From: an uncultured Cohaesibacter sp.
GTDB lineage: Bacteria > Pseudomonadota > Alphaproteobacteria > Rhizobiales > Cohaesibacteraceae
Direction: 5' to 3'
Assembly: GCF_963662805.1 (NCBI RefSeq)
Contig: NZ_OY759851.1
Location: forward strand, 1-64,000
DNA: 64,000 nt
A program made the translations under genes and the position numbers. Each line of letters begins with the position of its first letter. The stretch's first letter is position 1. The notes beneath the pieces were generated by a model. It was not told the DNA's origin and did not search any database. It saw only the letters and a list, made by a program, of their open reading frames with translations. This document shows positions 10,892 to 19,754 of this stretch, in pieces.

Positions 10892-11407
10892 TTAGCTGGC
10901 GATATCTTGGGAATAGCCCGGATAGAGCGCCTCAATGCCGGTCAGATCGACTTTGGCGAGCATCTCGTCAATATGGGTGCCACCAAGAGTGAAGTTGGGT
11001 GCGATGTCTTTCAGCGGCACCAGCACGAAGGCACGCTCGGTAATCAGCGGGTGAGGAATCGTCAGATCCTGCTCATCCACGCTCTCTTCGCCGTAGGTGA
11101 GAATGTCGATATCGATGATACGTGGGCCCCAACGTTCGCCGCGCAGGCGTCCCATCCGCTTTTCCAGTGCGAGACAGGTCTTGAGCAACTGGGGCGGTGA
11201 CAGGGTCGTTCTGATGATCGCACAGGCATTGACGAAGTCGGGCTGATCGGTCTTGCCCCAAGGTGGTGTACGATAAAAAGGAGACCGTGTTACAACCTTG
11301 ATTCCGCTTCTTCTAGAAAGGCTTGCGAGAGTTTCTTCAATTGTTATGGATGGATCGCCAATATTCCCACCAAGACTTAAATAGACTTCGACACCGCTGT
11401 TACTCAT
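10892..11407 (-). CDS. folK: 2-amino-4-hydroxy-6-hydroxymethyldihydropteridine diphosphokinase
   Basis: HPPK adds pyrophosphate to the pterin in folate synthesis. Motifs: VYLSLGGNIGDP at the N-terminus, SPFYRTPPWGKTDQPDFVNA, and RWGPRIIDIDILTYG with the metal-binding DxD. I place the start at ATG 11407 (MSNSGVEVYLSLGG): AAGGA lies 8 nt upstream and the ORF then overlaps the folB stop by 8 bp. Longer starts at 11413 and 11446 exist. Last gene of the folP-folB-folK operon. Confidence 0.93.
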   Translation of the reverse strand: MSNSGVEVYLSLGGNIGDPSITIEETLASLSRRSGIKVVTRSPFYRTPPWGKTDQPDFVNACAIIRTTLSPPQLLKTCLALEKRMGRLRGERWGPRIIDIDILTYGEESVDEQDLTIPHPLITERAFVLVPLKDIAPNFTLGGTHIDEMLAKVDLTGIEALYPGYSQDIAS

Positions 11408-11777
11408 TGTCATAATCCTTGCGCGATCTGGTGATTTCGACGGCAATGTCTTTTACAATAGCAGGAACCGGCGCTTCAGGCTTGCGTAATTTCACTTGGA
11501 CAGACTGTATTTTTGAGAATCGATCTAGAAGTGCCCGGGCCACTTGCTCCGCAAGTGCTTCAATCAGCTTGAAACGCTGTGTCGTGACGATGCGCTCGAC
11601 TTCCTCAGTGATATGATCATAGCGGACCGTGTCATTCTCGTCGTCGCTAAGCCCAGCGGGCTTGAGGTCGAGGTAGCAGTCGAGATCGAAATAGAAGCGC
11701 TGGCCGAGGCGGGCCTCTTCTTCATAGACGCCATGATAGGCAAAAAACGCAAGATCCCTGATGATGATCCGGTCCAT
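11400..11777 (-). CDS. folB: Dihydroneopterin aldolase
   Basis: 125 aa. Converts dihydroneopterin to hydroxymethyldihydropterin and glycolaldehyde. It has the typical start DRIIIRDLAFFAYHGVYEEE, the YDHITEEV and FKLIEALAEQVAR segments, and KLRKPEAPVP near the C-terminus. Three bases separate it from folP and it overlaps folK, so translation is coupled. Confidence 0.95.
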   Translation of the reverse strand: MDRIIIRDLAFFAYHGVYEEEARLGQRFYFDLDCYLDLKPAGLSDDENDTVRYDHITEEVERIVTTQRFKLIEALAEQVARALLDRFSKIQSVQVKLRKPEAPVPAIVKDIAVEITRSRKDYDNE

Positions 11778-11780
11778 GGA

Positions 11781-12665
11781 TCAGCTCCCGTGGTAGGTGT
11801 GTATCGCCTGTGCGACGGCAAGCGCGTCCTTGTGGGCGGCAACATCATGGACGCGGAAGATCGAGGCGCCCTTGGTAAGGGCGATGACGTTCGATGCCAA
11901 AGTGCCGTAGATCCGATCCTTGGGCTCCCTGCCGGTGAGGTGGCCGATGAATCGTTTTCGTGATGTGCCTATCAGAAGGGGATAGCCCCATTCGTGCAAT
12001 TGTTCAAGTCTGGACAGAATGAGCAGATTGTCTTCGACGGATTTGCCAAAGCCGATGCCCGGATCGAGAATGATGTTTTCTTCGTCGACGCCTGCCGACA
12101 GGGCAATCTCGATGGAGCGGTCAAAGAAGGCCCGCATCTGGGTGAGCAGATCTGTGTCGGCGGCTGTTTCCTTTTCCCAGTGATTGATGATGACCGGGGC
12201 GTGATGGGCGGCAGCGGCGCGGGCGATGTCTGGTTCGCGCTGAAGGCCCCAGACATCGTTGACCACGTGGGCTCCAGCGGTCAAGGCCTCGTCCGCGACG
12301 CGGGCCTTGTAGGTGTCAATGGAAATGACAGAACCAAGGTTGGCAGAGACGATGGCGCGGATGGCTGGCAGGACGCGCTGCAATTCTTCCTGTTCAGCGA
12401 CGAGGCGGGCTCCGGGGCGGGTGGACTCGCCGCCAATATCGAGGATGTGCGCACCTTCCTCCACCAGTTTTTGTGCATGCTGGAGGGCGTCGCTTTCGGC
12501 CAGAAACTCACCGCCATCCGAGAAAGAATCCGGCGTCACGTTGATGATCCCCATGATCAGGGGCTGAGTTTGCGGATTCCACTGCAGCGGGCCCAACGGT
12601 CGAGACAGATCGGCATTTGGCACTTGGGGCTTTCCTCTTCTTGCGCGTTCGTCCGGGTTTACCAT
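11781..12665 (-). CDS. folP: Dihydropteroate synthase
   Basis: 294-aa TIM barrel that condenses pABA with the pterin pyrophosphate; the sulfonamide target. The signature MGIINVTPDSFSDGG, the loop GGESTRPGA and GTSRKRFIG near the C-terminus are all present. First gene of the opposing folate operon inserted between pccB and pccA. Its upstream region (12666-12863) is shared with the divergent pccA promoter. Confidence 0.96.
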   Translation of the reverse strand: MVNPDERARRGKPQVPNADLSRPLGPLQWNPQTQPLIMGIINVTPDSFSDGGEFLAESDALQHAQKLVEEGAHILDIGGESTRPGARLVAEQEELQRVLPAIRAIVSANLGSVISIDTYKARVADEALTAGAHVVNDVWGLQREPDIARAAAAHHAPVIINHWEKETAADTDLLTQMRAFFDRSIEIALSAGVDEENIILDPGIGFGKSVEDNLLILSRLEQLHEWGYPLLIGTSRKRFIGHLTGREPKDRIYGTLASNVIALTKGASIFRVHDVAAHKDALAVAQAIHTYHGS

Positions 12666-12863
12666 GGCTGATCTATACGAAAGTTAGCCGGAAAATGGCG
12701 AGTCCTTTTTCTTCTCAGTCATTCAAAAGTTGAACCTAAACGCCTCTATTAGACCAATTGCCCGATCCATTTGCCAATTCTGGCCGATAGTCCGAGTTGT
12801 CGTTCAAAAGAGTGCACTTTAATACTTTTACATGCGTAGAAACTCTGATTATGCGGGATTGTC

Positions 12864-14915
12864 ATGTTCGAGAAAATTCTGATCGCCAATCGCGGAGAAA
12901 TCGCCTGCCGCGTGATCAAATCGGCGCAAAAGATGGGCATCAAGACGGTTGCTGTCTATTCCGACGCAGATGAAGACGCACTGCATGTGATGATGGCCGA
13001 TGAGGCTGTGCGGTTAGGACCGCCGCCTGCGGCTGAATCCTATCTGCTTGGCGACAAGATCATCGAAGCCTGCAAGCAGACCGGGGCAGAAGCCGTGCAT
13101 CCGGGGTATGGGTTCCTGTCCGAGAATGCTGCCTTCTGCGAGGAGCTGAGTGAGGCCGGGATTGCCTTTATCGGACCGCCGCCGAATGCCATCCGGGCGA
13201 TGGGCGACAAGATCGAATCCAAGAAGTTTGCCCTCGATGCCAAGGTCTCCACGGTGCCGGGGCATATGGGGATCATCGAGGATGGTGACGATGCCGTGCG
13301 GATCGCTGGCGAGATTGGCTATCCCGTGATGATCAAGGCGTCTGCTGGTGGCGGCGGCAAGGGGATGCGCATCGCTTGGAACGATGCCGAAGCTCGCGAA
13401 GGGTTCCAGCTCGCCCGCTCGGAGGCCAAGTCGTCCTTTGGCGATGATCGCTGTTTTATCGAGAAATATGTCGTCGGCCCGCGCCATATTGAGATTCAGG
13501 TGCTGGCGGACAGCCATGGCCATGCCATCCATCTTAATGAGCGCGAATGCTCCATTCAGCGCCGCAACCAGAAAGTCATTGAGGAGGCACCGTCTTCTTT
13601 CCTTGATCCTCAGACCCGCAAGGCGATGGGTGATCAGGCCGTGGCGCTGGCCAAGGCGGTGGGCTATCAGTCGGCAGGAACCGTGGAATTCATCGTCGAC
13701 AAGGACAAGAATTTCTATTTCCTTGAAATGAACACCCGTCTGCAGGTGGAGCATCCGGTGACCGAGTTGATCACCGGGGTTGATCTTGTGGAACAGATGA
13801 TCCGCATCGCGGCGGGGGAGCCTCTGGCTCTGACGCAGGAGGATGTCGGGATCAATGGCTGGGCCATCGAATCGCGCATCTATGCAGAAGATCCGTTCCG
13901 CAATTTCCTGCCCTCCATCGGGCGGCTTGTGGACTATCGGCCGCCGCCGGAAAGTCAGGTGGACGGGCTGACCATTCGCAATGATACCGGCGTCATGTCC
14001 GGCTCTGAGATTTCGATGTTCTACGATCCGATGATCGCCAAGCTTTGCACCCACGGGCCGACCCGAGAGGAAGCCATTGCGCACATGTCTCAGGCGCTTG
14101 ATGCCTTTTATGTCGACGGCATCGAGAATAATGTGCCTTTCCTCTCTGCCCTGATGCTTCATCCGCGCTGGAAATCCGGTGACATCACCACCGGCTTCAT
14201 CGCCGAGGAATATCCAGATGGTTTCAAAGGGGCGGAGCTCGATATTGAAACTGAGGTGGCGCTGGCCTGTGTGGCCATGTCGATGGAGATTGTCCGGCAA
14301 GACCGTTTGCAGCATTTCCGTCTGGCCAAGGAGCTTGACCAGATGGCGATGCATGAATATTGGGTCGCGGCCTTCTCCAAGGAGCGGCGCCACGAGCTGC
14401 GCTATTGCGGCGGATTGCCATCCGTTCCAATCGACATGGAAATCCAGCTGCCGGTCGGCAAGGTGGTCTCGGTCCGCTCCGACTGGGTGCCGGGCCAGAG
14501 GCTGTGGACCGGGACGGTCGATCGTGTGCCGATGGTGGTGCAGGTTCGCCCCGGCCTTAACAGCTATCGCCTGTTCCATCAGGGTGTGAAGGAGGTGGTC
14601 AAGGTGATGCGACCCCATGTTGCCGACATGGAGGCGATGCTGCCGATCCGGGGGACGCCGGACACTTCCAACCTGCTGCTCTGCCCGATGCCGGGGCTCG
14701 TGGTCTCCATCGCGGTCAAGGAAGGCCAGACAGTGCAGCCGGGCGAAGCGCTGGCAACGATTGAAGCCATGAAGATGGAGAATGTGCTGAAAGCTGAGCG
14801 GGAGCAGGTCATCTCGAAGATCCTTGCCAAACCGGGAGCAAGCTTGGCCGTCGACGATGTAATCATGGAATTCGAGACCGAAGAGAAGGGTGAGAAGGAC
14901 GCGGAAGCTGGCTGA
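12864..14915 (+). CDS. pccA: Propionyl/acetyl-CoA carboxylase alpha chain (biotin carboxylase + BCCP)
   Basis: 683 aa. The biotin carboxylase domain starts FEKILIANRGEIACRVI; its ATP-grasp loop is KASAGGGGKGMRIAW and EMNTRLQVEHPVTE is present. A middle BT-like region leads to the C-terminal biotinyl domain with the acceptor lysine in EAMKMEN. It carboxylates biotin with ATP and bicarbonate and hands the carboxyl to PccB. Divergent from folP; a bidirectional terminator follows. Confidence 0.96.
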   Translation: MFEKILIANRGEIACRVIKSAQKMGIKTVAVYSDADEDALHVMMADEAVRLGPPPAAESYLLGDKIIEACKQTGAEAVHPGYGFLSENAAFCEELSEAGIAFIGPPPNAIRAMGDKIESKKFALDAKVSTVPGHMGIIEDGDDAVRIAGEIGYPVMIKASAGGGGKGMRIAWNDAEAREGFQLARSEAKSSFGDDRCFIEKYVVGPRHIEIQVLADSHGHAIHLNERECSIQRRNQKVIEEAPSSFLDPQTRKAMGDQAVALAKAVGYQSAGTVEFIVDKDKNFYFLEMNTRLQVEHPVTELITGVDLVEQMIRIAAGEPLALTQEDVGINGWAIESRIYAEDPFRNFLPSIGRLVDYRPPPESQVDGLTIRNDTGVMSGSEISMFYDPMIAKLCTHGPTREEAIAHMSQALDAFYVDGIENNVPFLSALMLHPRWKSGDITTGFIAEEYPDGFKGAELDIETEVALACVAMSMEIVRQDRLQHFRLAKELDQMAMHEYWVAAFSKERRHELRYCGGLPSVPIDMEIQLPVGKVVSVRSDWVPGQRLWTGTVDRVPMVVQVRPGLNSYRLFHQGVKEVVKVMRPHVADMEAMLPIRGTPDTSNLLLCPMPGLVVSIAVKEGQTVQPGEALATIEAMKMENVLKAEREQVISKILAKPGASLAVDDVIMEFETEEKGEKDAEAG

Positions 14916-14951
14916 TATGCTTCGCCTCGGTGTTTCGACCTCTCGCTTTGA

Positions 14952-14989
14952 AAAAGAAAAAGCCCGGCGCTTGCGTCGGGCTTTGTTGT
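14952..14989. terminator. Bidirectional Rho-independent terminator
   Basis: A 10-bp stem, AGCCCGGCGC (14961-14970) against GCGTCGGGCT (14973-14982), has one G-U pair. It is flanked by an A-rich tract on the left and a T-rich tract on the right, so it can serve pccA on the plus strand and the flp gene on the minus strand. Confidence 0.85.
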
Positions 14990-15169
14990 TCAGATTTTCA
15001 ACCGTTGAAGGGATGTTGAAATGCGCTCATAGAGGTGAACCAGTTGGTTTGTATACTCGGTTCCCGCTGCGGCCCAACCAATCCCCAGAATGCCGGTGAG
15101 AATCAGATACTCAATGGTTGCAGTTGCGCTTTCATCCTTCAGAAAGGCAAGCACGTTTGCTCTGGACAT
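14990..15169 (-). CDS. Flp/Fap-type type IVb pilin-like small protein (orphan)
   Basis: 59 aa, read by hand. It begins MSRANVLAFLKDESATATIE, followed by YLILTGILGIGWAAAG, a single hydrophobic helix. The FLKDESxATxIEY pattern is the Flp pilin/TadE-type signature: the glutamate after the processing region, then Tyr. GGAGG lies 6 nt before the ATG. No tad secretion or prepilin peptidase genes are in the window, so it is an orphan subunit or pseudopilin. The upstream region 15170-15440 (271 bp) holds no gene that I can support. Confidence 0.75.
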   Translation of the reverse strand: MSRANVLAFLKDESATATIEYLILTGILGIGWAAAGTEYTNQLVHLYERISTSLQRLKI

Positions 15170-15440
15170 GATTATCCTCCAGATTGTTTCTCCGCACTTC
15201 CGTTTTTAGCTTAACGAGACGTTAAGAAATACAACTATTTGGCGTGATCTTTGGTTGTGGTTAATCTGGCTTCTGGTCCAAATCGACTTTCTAGTGAGTT
15301 TTTACAGGGGCCTGCTACATCTGTCTTGCTTGCCCCAGAGGAGACCCTTTGTCAGGGTTTGACTGTAAGTATTATTCTGTAATAATGACTCTTTTTGTGA
15401 TTATACGGCGACCCGAGTGGCTTAGAGGGGATTGAGCAAG

Positions 15441-15959
15441 ATGACGAACTATTCTGACCAAGGGCGGGCTTTGGGGGTGGTGTGTCTGTCTCTATTGGCG
15501 GTTGTGGCGGGCGTTGTGCCAGCGGCTGCGGACTGGTCATTAAACGAAGGCCGAGCCAATCTGGGCAGCTATGTCGATGGAACCGTTGAAAGCGGCAACG
15601 TGACATTGTCGATGCATTGTCGTCAGCAGAACGCCCACATGGGAACACAGATCAATCTGGTTAGACTACCCATGCCGCAGGCTGCCAAAGTCTCTGATGC
15701 CGAGACCACCTTCACGCTGGTGTTTGAGCTGGGAGGCGGTGTGACCTACAAGCTGCCTGTCAAATCCCATTATGTGGATTTTGAAGACACCTGGGTTGGT
15801 GCAAACCACTTTGACATGTCGCAGTTCGACGCTCTGGGAGGCAGCAAGCAGATCATCGTGCTGCGCGCCGATGGTTCCGAGGCCAAACGTTTTTCGTCTG
15901 GCGGTACGCGCAAACTCGAGCAGGCGATGCGCAAACGCTGTTTTCCAAACATCAGATAG
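15441..15959 (+). CDS. Exported hypothetical protein
   Basis: 172 aa from ATG 15441 (MTNYSDQG...). A signal peptide is clear: the hydrophobic core LGVVCLSLLAVVAGVV ends in PAAADW, with a probable cleavage after AAA. The mature part is beta-rich with no motif I recognise. AGAGGGG at 15424-15430 fits the ATG better than the TTG at 15432. It converges on lipB. Function unknown. Confidence 0.7.
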   Translation: MTNYSDQGRALGVVCLSLLAVVAGVVPAAADWSLNEGRANLGSYVDGTVESGNVTLSMHCRQQNAHMGTQINLVRLPMPQAAKVSDAETTFTLVFELGGGVTYKLPVKSHYVDFEDTWVGANHFDMSQFDALGGSKQIIVLRADGSEAKRFSSGGTRKLEQAMRKRCFPNIR

Positions 15960-16017
15960 GGCCGTTGATCCTGTCTCTTTCGCTGTCGGAAGACCAAAGC
16001 CTTTCTGATGCCCGTGA

Positions 16018-16740
16018 TCAGCACGTCGGGCCGAAGAGAGCCTCGAACTCTTCTCTGAGGGTCATGTCCACGTCGGTCAGGGTGACCGGATACCCCAGAT
16101 CGACAAAGCTTGTGACGCCATGTTTGGCGATGCCACATGGGACGATGCCGCCGTAGTGCTCGAGGTTCGGCTCCACATTCAGGCTAATGCCGTGGAAGGT
16201 CACCCATTTGCGGACACGGATACCGATAGCGGCGATCTTGTCCTCGACCCCCGGACCCTTTTGTGGCCTCGCCACCCAGACACCAACGCGATCCTCGCGC
16301 CGCTCACCCCTGATGTTGTGGGCTTCCAGCGTGTTGATGATCCATTGTTCGAGCGTGGCAACGAACAGGCGGATGTCCTGCGTCCGACGCTTGAGATCAA
16401 GCATGACATAGGCAACCCGCTGTCCGGGGCCATGGTAGGTATATTGTCCGCCTCGGCCCGTTTCAAACACATCGAATCGGTCAGGTGCGACCAGATCCGC
16501 CGGGTCGGCGCTGGTGCCCGCCGTATAGAGCGGTGGATGTTCCAACAGCCAGACGCATTCGCGTGCCTTGCCCGCCGCGATGTCGGCAATGCGAGCCTCC
16601 ATTAAGGCAAGTGCTTCGGGGTAGGGGACAAGATCGTCAGAAATCAGCCATTCCACCTCATCCGGTCCGTTGCTGAGCATTGGGCTTTTCTGGTTTGAAG
16701 GGGCCAGAATGTCTGAACGGTCTTTGGTCGGATGGGTCAT
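16018..16740 (-). CDS. lipB: Lipoyl(octanoyl) transferase
   Basis: About 240 aa. Moves octanoyl from ACP to lipoyl domains of 2-oxoacid dehydrogenases. The signature GRGGQYTYHGPGQRVAYVML and the active-site pair are visible: Lys in EDKIAAIGIRVRKWVTFHG and Cys in GIVPCGI. The start is uncertain: ATG 16740 (MTHPTKDRS) is chosen; ATG 16680 (MLSNGPDE) and an upstream in-frame extension to 16824 are possible. Divergent from the FliN-like gene. Confidence 0.92.
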   Translation of the reverse strand: MTHPTKDRSDILAPSNQKSPMLSNGPDEVEWLISDDLVPYPEALALMEARIADIAAGKARECVWLLEHPPLYTAGTSADPADLVAPDRFDVFETGRGGQYTYHGPGQRVAYVMLDLKRRTQDIRLFVATLEQWIINTLEAHNIRGERREDRVGVWVARPQKGPGVEDKIAAIGIRVRKWVTFHGISLNVEPNLEHYGGIVPCGIAKHGVTSFVDLGYPVTLTDVDMTLREEFEALFGPTC

Positions 16741-16899
16741 TGCACTGCGATCTGTGGTCAAGCTTGTCGAAATGGGACGGCAAATTCTGTTTGTTAAACT
16801 TTCATTTACCAAGACGGGTAACACTTTGTTAAGTCGGCGCCCGTGATGGTGTTTACATAAGTGTTCCGATGCTCCGTGGCTAGTACGGAAGGGTTAGAA

Positions 16900-17172
16900 G
16901 TGACAAATCTCGACAGTATTGCAATCGACATTTCCGTTGAACTGGGCTCGACATCCATTCCGATTCATCAATTGCTGCGCATGGGCCGTGGTGCCGTGAT
17001 CGAGTTGGATGCGCACGAAGAGGATGATTGCCTGATCAAGGCAAATGATACGCCGGTTGCTCTGGGGCAGGTGATCCTGCGTGGCGAAAAGGTCGGTATT
17101 TCCATCACGAAGGTTCTCAATCGCAGCTCGGACTGGCGTCCCTTGCGCGGCATTTCAAGGGTCGGCGGCTAA
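16900..17172 (+). CDS. FliN/SpoA-domain flagellar switch-like protein
   Basis: 90 aa from GTG 16900, preceded by GGAAGGG at a 6-nt distance; a longer frame to GTG 16861 exists. A single SpoA (surface presentation of antigens) domain fills the protein: AIDISVELGSTSIPIHQLL, GRGAVIELDAHEED, then VALGQVILRGEKVGISIT. FliN forms the lower C-ring with FliM and binds FliH. No other flagellar gene is nearby, so it is an isolated FliN-type gene. Confidence 0.8.
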   Translation: MTNLDSIAIDISVELGSTSIPIHQLLRMGRGAVIELDAHEEDDCLIKANDTPVALGQVILRGEKVGISITKVLNRSSDWRPLRGISRVGG

Positions 17173-17345
17173 GCGGCTGGCGCGGATTTGTCCCATTCCT
17201 GACGGTGCAGGATCACTTATCCCACGTCACTGTCATCAACTTTCCACATTTGTTGTTGATCGCACGCATAATCGCTTGTCTGGCATAATTGGATTTGGTA
17301 GTTACACGCCACCAACAAGGCAGATGCCTTGTAAGCCAAAGGCTT

Positions 17346-17432
17346 GCGGCCGTGGCGGAATTGGTAGACGCGCAGCGTTGAGGTCGCTGTGGGGTAACTC
17401 CCGTGGAAGTTCGAGTCTTCTCGGCCGCACCA
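17346..17432 (+). tRNA. tRNA-Leu (anticodon GAG)
   Basis: An 87-nt cloverleaf with encoded CCA. Acceptor GCGGCCG (17346-17352) pairs with CGGCCGC (17422-17428), followed by A and CCA. The anticodon arm CAGCG-TTGAGGT-CGCTG gives anticodon GAG, and a long variable arm fits leucine. Its last 14 bases are the left attachment core of the prophage, so the tRNA is kept intact on integration. Confidence 0.97.
17419..17432 (+). repeat. attL core (tRNA 3' end)
   Basis: The 14-mer TCTCGGCCGCACCA at the tRNA 3' end is repeated exactly and in the same orientation at 57012-57025. The pair brackets an integrase at one end and phage modules throughout, so they are the att core repeats. Confidence 0.9.
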
Positions 17433-17471
17433 GATTTTCTCCTTGAAAATCGAAATTCCTAAATGGAAACA

Positions 17472-17496
17472 AAAGGTTGCTTCGGCAGCCTTTTTT
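17472..17496 (+). terminator. Phage-supplied terminator after tRNA-Leu
   Basis: AAAGGTTGC (17472-17480), loop TTCG, GCAGCCTTT (17485-17493) and further T. It replaces the host terminator, which the insertion displaced to 57031-57063. Confidence 0.75.
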
Positions 17497-17518
17497 GTTA
17501 TTTGCGCTATCGCTGATT

Positions 17519-17551
17519 TTGTGTAACAAATTGTGTAACAATTTGTGCAAC
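17519..17551 (+). repeat. Left arm-type integrase sites (three copies)
   Basis: TTGTGTAAC at 17519-17527 and 17531-17539 and TTGTGCAAC at 17543-17551, on an exact 12-bp pitch. Two identical copies with the same pitch lie beside attR (56928-56948). The position between att core and int is where tyrosine integrases bind their arm sites. Confidence 0.7.
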
Positions 17552-17565
17552 AAAGGCTTCAGGCG

Positions 17566-18912
17566 ATGCGCGAAGAAGACCGATATTTGCAGCTCCGGGG
17601 CGGGCGCTGGCACTATGTTCGGCGGGTGCCGATCGACGTCGCTCACCACTATTCCGACGCTTCCTGCACCATTCGAAAATCTCTCAAAACCGATGATCTG
17701 GCAGAAGCCAGAATCAGGCGTGATGCCCTGGAAGAGGCGGACAATGCCTATTGGGTTTCGCTTCGGCTGGATGGCAAGGCGTCAGACGCCACTGAGCGGC
17801 GCTATGAGGCCGCTGTGAAGCGCGCGGCGGCTTTGAGCTATCGGTACGCCCCGGCCTCTGATTTGCTTCCTGGGGCTGAGATAAACCAGCTTATCGAGCG
17901 TCTGAAGGTGATCGGGGGTGAGAAGGGTGCAGAGAGGGCGGTGAACACGGCGCTACTCGGTCGCCTGGATAGGCCACCAGTGACGCTGCAGGATGCCTTT
18001 CAGGTGATCTGTGATGAGGTTCATGCGGACTATCTGAACGCCAAGGACGAAGAGGGGCGCACCGATTGGCTAAAAGGCAAACAGCGCTCGATTGATCTGT
18101 TTGTGTCGCTCTATGGTGACAAGCCCATTGATGAGATTGATCGGGAAACGGCGCGCAAGTTTTTCAATTACTGGAAAGAACGGATCACCAAGGGAGACGA
18201 GACGGTCACGGGGGGCTATGCCAATCGCCACATCGGCAACCTCCGCAAGCTGTTGTCGGACTATTGGGCTCACTTGGGCGAAGATCATGAAAATCCGTTT
18301 GACGGCTTCTCCTTCCTCAACAAGCGCAAATCAAAGCGGCGTCCCTTCAGCGAAGAGGAAATCAAGGCGCTGTTTCTGAAGCCGGGGAAATTTTGCGATC
18401 TAAACCGGGAAGCGCGGTTCATCATCCTGATGATGGTGGAGACGGGCGCGCGGCTGTCTGAGTTGGCCACTCTGCGGAAACAGGATTTCATCCTCGATCA
18501 TGACTATCCGCATGTGCTGATCGAAGAGCGGGACGGGCGCAGCGTCAAGACTGACAATTCCAACCGGATCATGCCGCTGGTTGGCGTGGCGCTTGAGGTG
18601 GCCAAGGTCGTGGCGAATGAAGACGGCTTCCCGCACTATCGGACAAGGCGCAAAACGCTGTCGAGCACGGTCAACAAGTTCTTCCGCGACCACAAATTCT
18701 TTCCTGCCGATTCCGGCAAGTCAGCCTATAGCCTCCGGCATTCCTATGAGGATCGGATGAAGGAAGCGGATATCGATGTGGAGATGCGGAAATATCTGCT
18801 CGGTCATTCGATCGACCGGCAGGAATATGGCGAATATGCCAGCATCAAAAAGAAATGGCAGATCGCGAAGAAGCTGGAACTGCCGTTTGATGGGGCGGTT
18901 TTGGCGGTGTAA
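17566..18912 (+). CDS. Phage tyrosine-type site-specific integrase
   Basis: 448 aa. The N-terminal arm-binding part opens REEDRYLQLRGGRWHYVRRVP. The catalytic domain carries Arg I in TGARLSELATLRKQDF, the H-x-x-R box in AYSLRHSYEDRM (the last R is displaced relative to the classical box), and Tyr in GHSIDRQEYGEYASIKKK. GTG 17545 would give a longer protein but lies inside the third arm site, so ATG 17566 is preferred. It is next to attL, as usual. A copy of its 3' end lies at 19616-19705. Confidence 0.93.
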   Translation: MREEDRYLQLRGGRWHYVRRVPIDVAHHYSDASCTIRKSLKTDDLAEARIRRDALEEADNAYWVSLRLDGKASDATERRYEAAVKRAAALSYRYAPASDLLPGAEINQLIERLKVIGGEKGAERAVNTALLGRLDRPPVTLQDAFQVICDEVHADYLNAKDEEGRTDWLKGKQRSIDLFVSLYGDKPIDEIDRETARKFFNYWKERITKGDETVTGGYANRHIGNLRKLLSDYWAHLGEDHENPFDGFSFLNKRKSKRRPFSEEEIKALFLKPGKFCDLNREARFIILMMVETGARLSELATLRKQDFILDHDYPHVLIEERDGRSVKTDNSNRIMPLVGVALEVAKVVANEDGFPHYRTRRKTLSSTVNKFFRDHKFFPADSGKSAYSLRHSYEDRMKEADIDVEMRKYLLGHSIDRQEYGEYASIKKKWQIAKKLELPFDGAVLAV

Positions 18913-18921
18913 GATTGGGCG

Positions 18922-19425
18922 CTATTGTTGTGACTTACCCCAAGTCCAACATTCCTCCTTGGCGGCCAGATGAAAAGCTATCTCATCAGTCACATTTCTT
19001 CCGATGCGGCGCGCTCCCAATGTGAAACCAGCTAAAGCGGTATCTTCGAGCTCTCCTTTTTCTAGGCCTTTTTGGTTTACGCAAATGGCAGTTAAAAGAG
19101 GGAGTTTGCGCGAGTCGCACAAATCCAAGAGTTGATCAAGGTGACCATTCTTGCCGTTCATTTGATGACGAGCTTTGCTCCATTCTATTCCGCTTGCTTT
19201 TGCTAAATCACCATACGTAATGCAGTGTCCAGCGATTGCAGCCTGTTTTAAAGCAGAAAGGGACTTTTCGAGATTCAGTCCCTTTTTTCTTTCTGTTCTC
19301 CTACCGCGCTCCTCGATAAGTTCGCGATATAGCTCGCTTGTCGTTTGCTGTTGTTTTTGATGGTTTGCAATCCATTGTTCGATTTCGATGTCAGATTTAT
19401 TTGAAAAGTCAGTCATCGGATTCAC
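18922..19425 (-). CDS. Hypothetical protein, prophage accessory
   Basis: 167 aa, convergent with the integrase. The N-terminal third is polar and probably helical (DIEIEQWIANHQKQQQTTSE). The rest holds ITYGDLAKASGIEW and RKLPLLTAICVNQKGLEKGE, a pattern seen in small uncharacterised proteins; I cannot assign a function. The ATG at 19425 has no strong Shine-Dalgarno and ATG 19416 is possible. Flanked by duplicated sequence on its upstream side (19517-19715), so likely a recent acquisition. Confidence 0.6.
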   Translation of the reverse strand: MNPMTDFSNKSDIEIEQWIANHQKQQQTTSELYRELIEERGRRTERKKGLNLEKSLSALKQAAIAGHCITYGDLAKASGIEWSKARHQMNGKNGHLDQLLDLCDSRKLPLLTAICVNQKGLEKGELEDTALAGFTLGARRIGRNVTDEIAFHLAAKEECWTWGKSQQ

Positions 19426-19516
19426 TTTCGGCAGATGTCGTGAGTCTTTTTTGACAATGTGGACGCTGGATCAATTTTTTGAAATTTGCAAATTGGAGTG
19501 AAGTTCTTCTTCTAAA

Positions 19517-19715
19517 GTCGATACTTCCTGAAGCGGTCGTCCTCTGTCCCTTTTTCGCGGGCTTCGGATATGGCGAGTTCTTACTTCAGGCGGTCCAGCC
19601 ATAGGAATTCGGTCGGTCATTCAATCGACCGGCAGGAATATGGCGAATATGCCGTGATTAAGAAGAAATGGCAGATCGCGAAGAAGCTGGAACTGCCATT
19701 TGATCGCAAGGTATT
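19517..19715 (+). pseudogene. Chimeric remnant: fragment of 20189-20383 region fused to integrase 3' end
   Basis: 19517-19615 resembles 20204-20305 (for example GCGGGCTTCGG.TATGGCGAG and GGCGGTCCAGCCA). 19616-19705 is about 90% identical to the integrase 3' end at 18803-18893, encoding GHSIDRQEYGEYAVIKKKW again. The two halves meet at a TCGGTC shared by both parents. No complete gene is encoded; it is a recombination scar between two accessory genes. Confidence 0.75.
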
Positions 19716-19754
19716 GATTAGTAGGAAAGAGCGAAATTTGTTTAGTCTCTGCTC

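Noticed and set aside
13014..14618. A 534-codon minus-strand frame opposite pccA
   Set aside because: Pure shadow of pccA; His-rich nonsense translation typical of antisense to a GC-rich gene.
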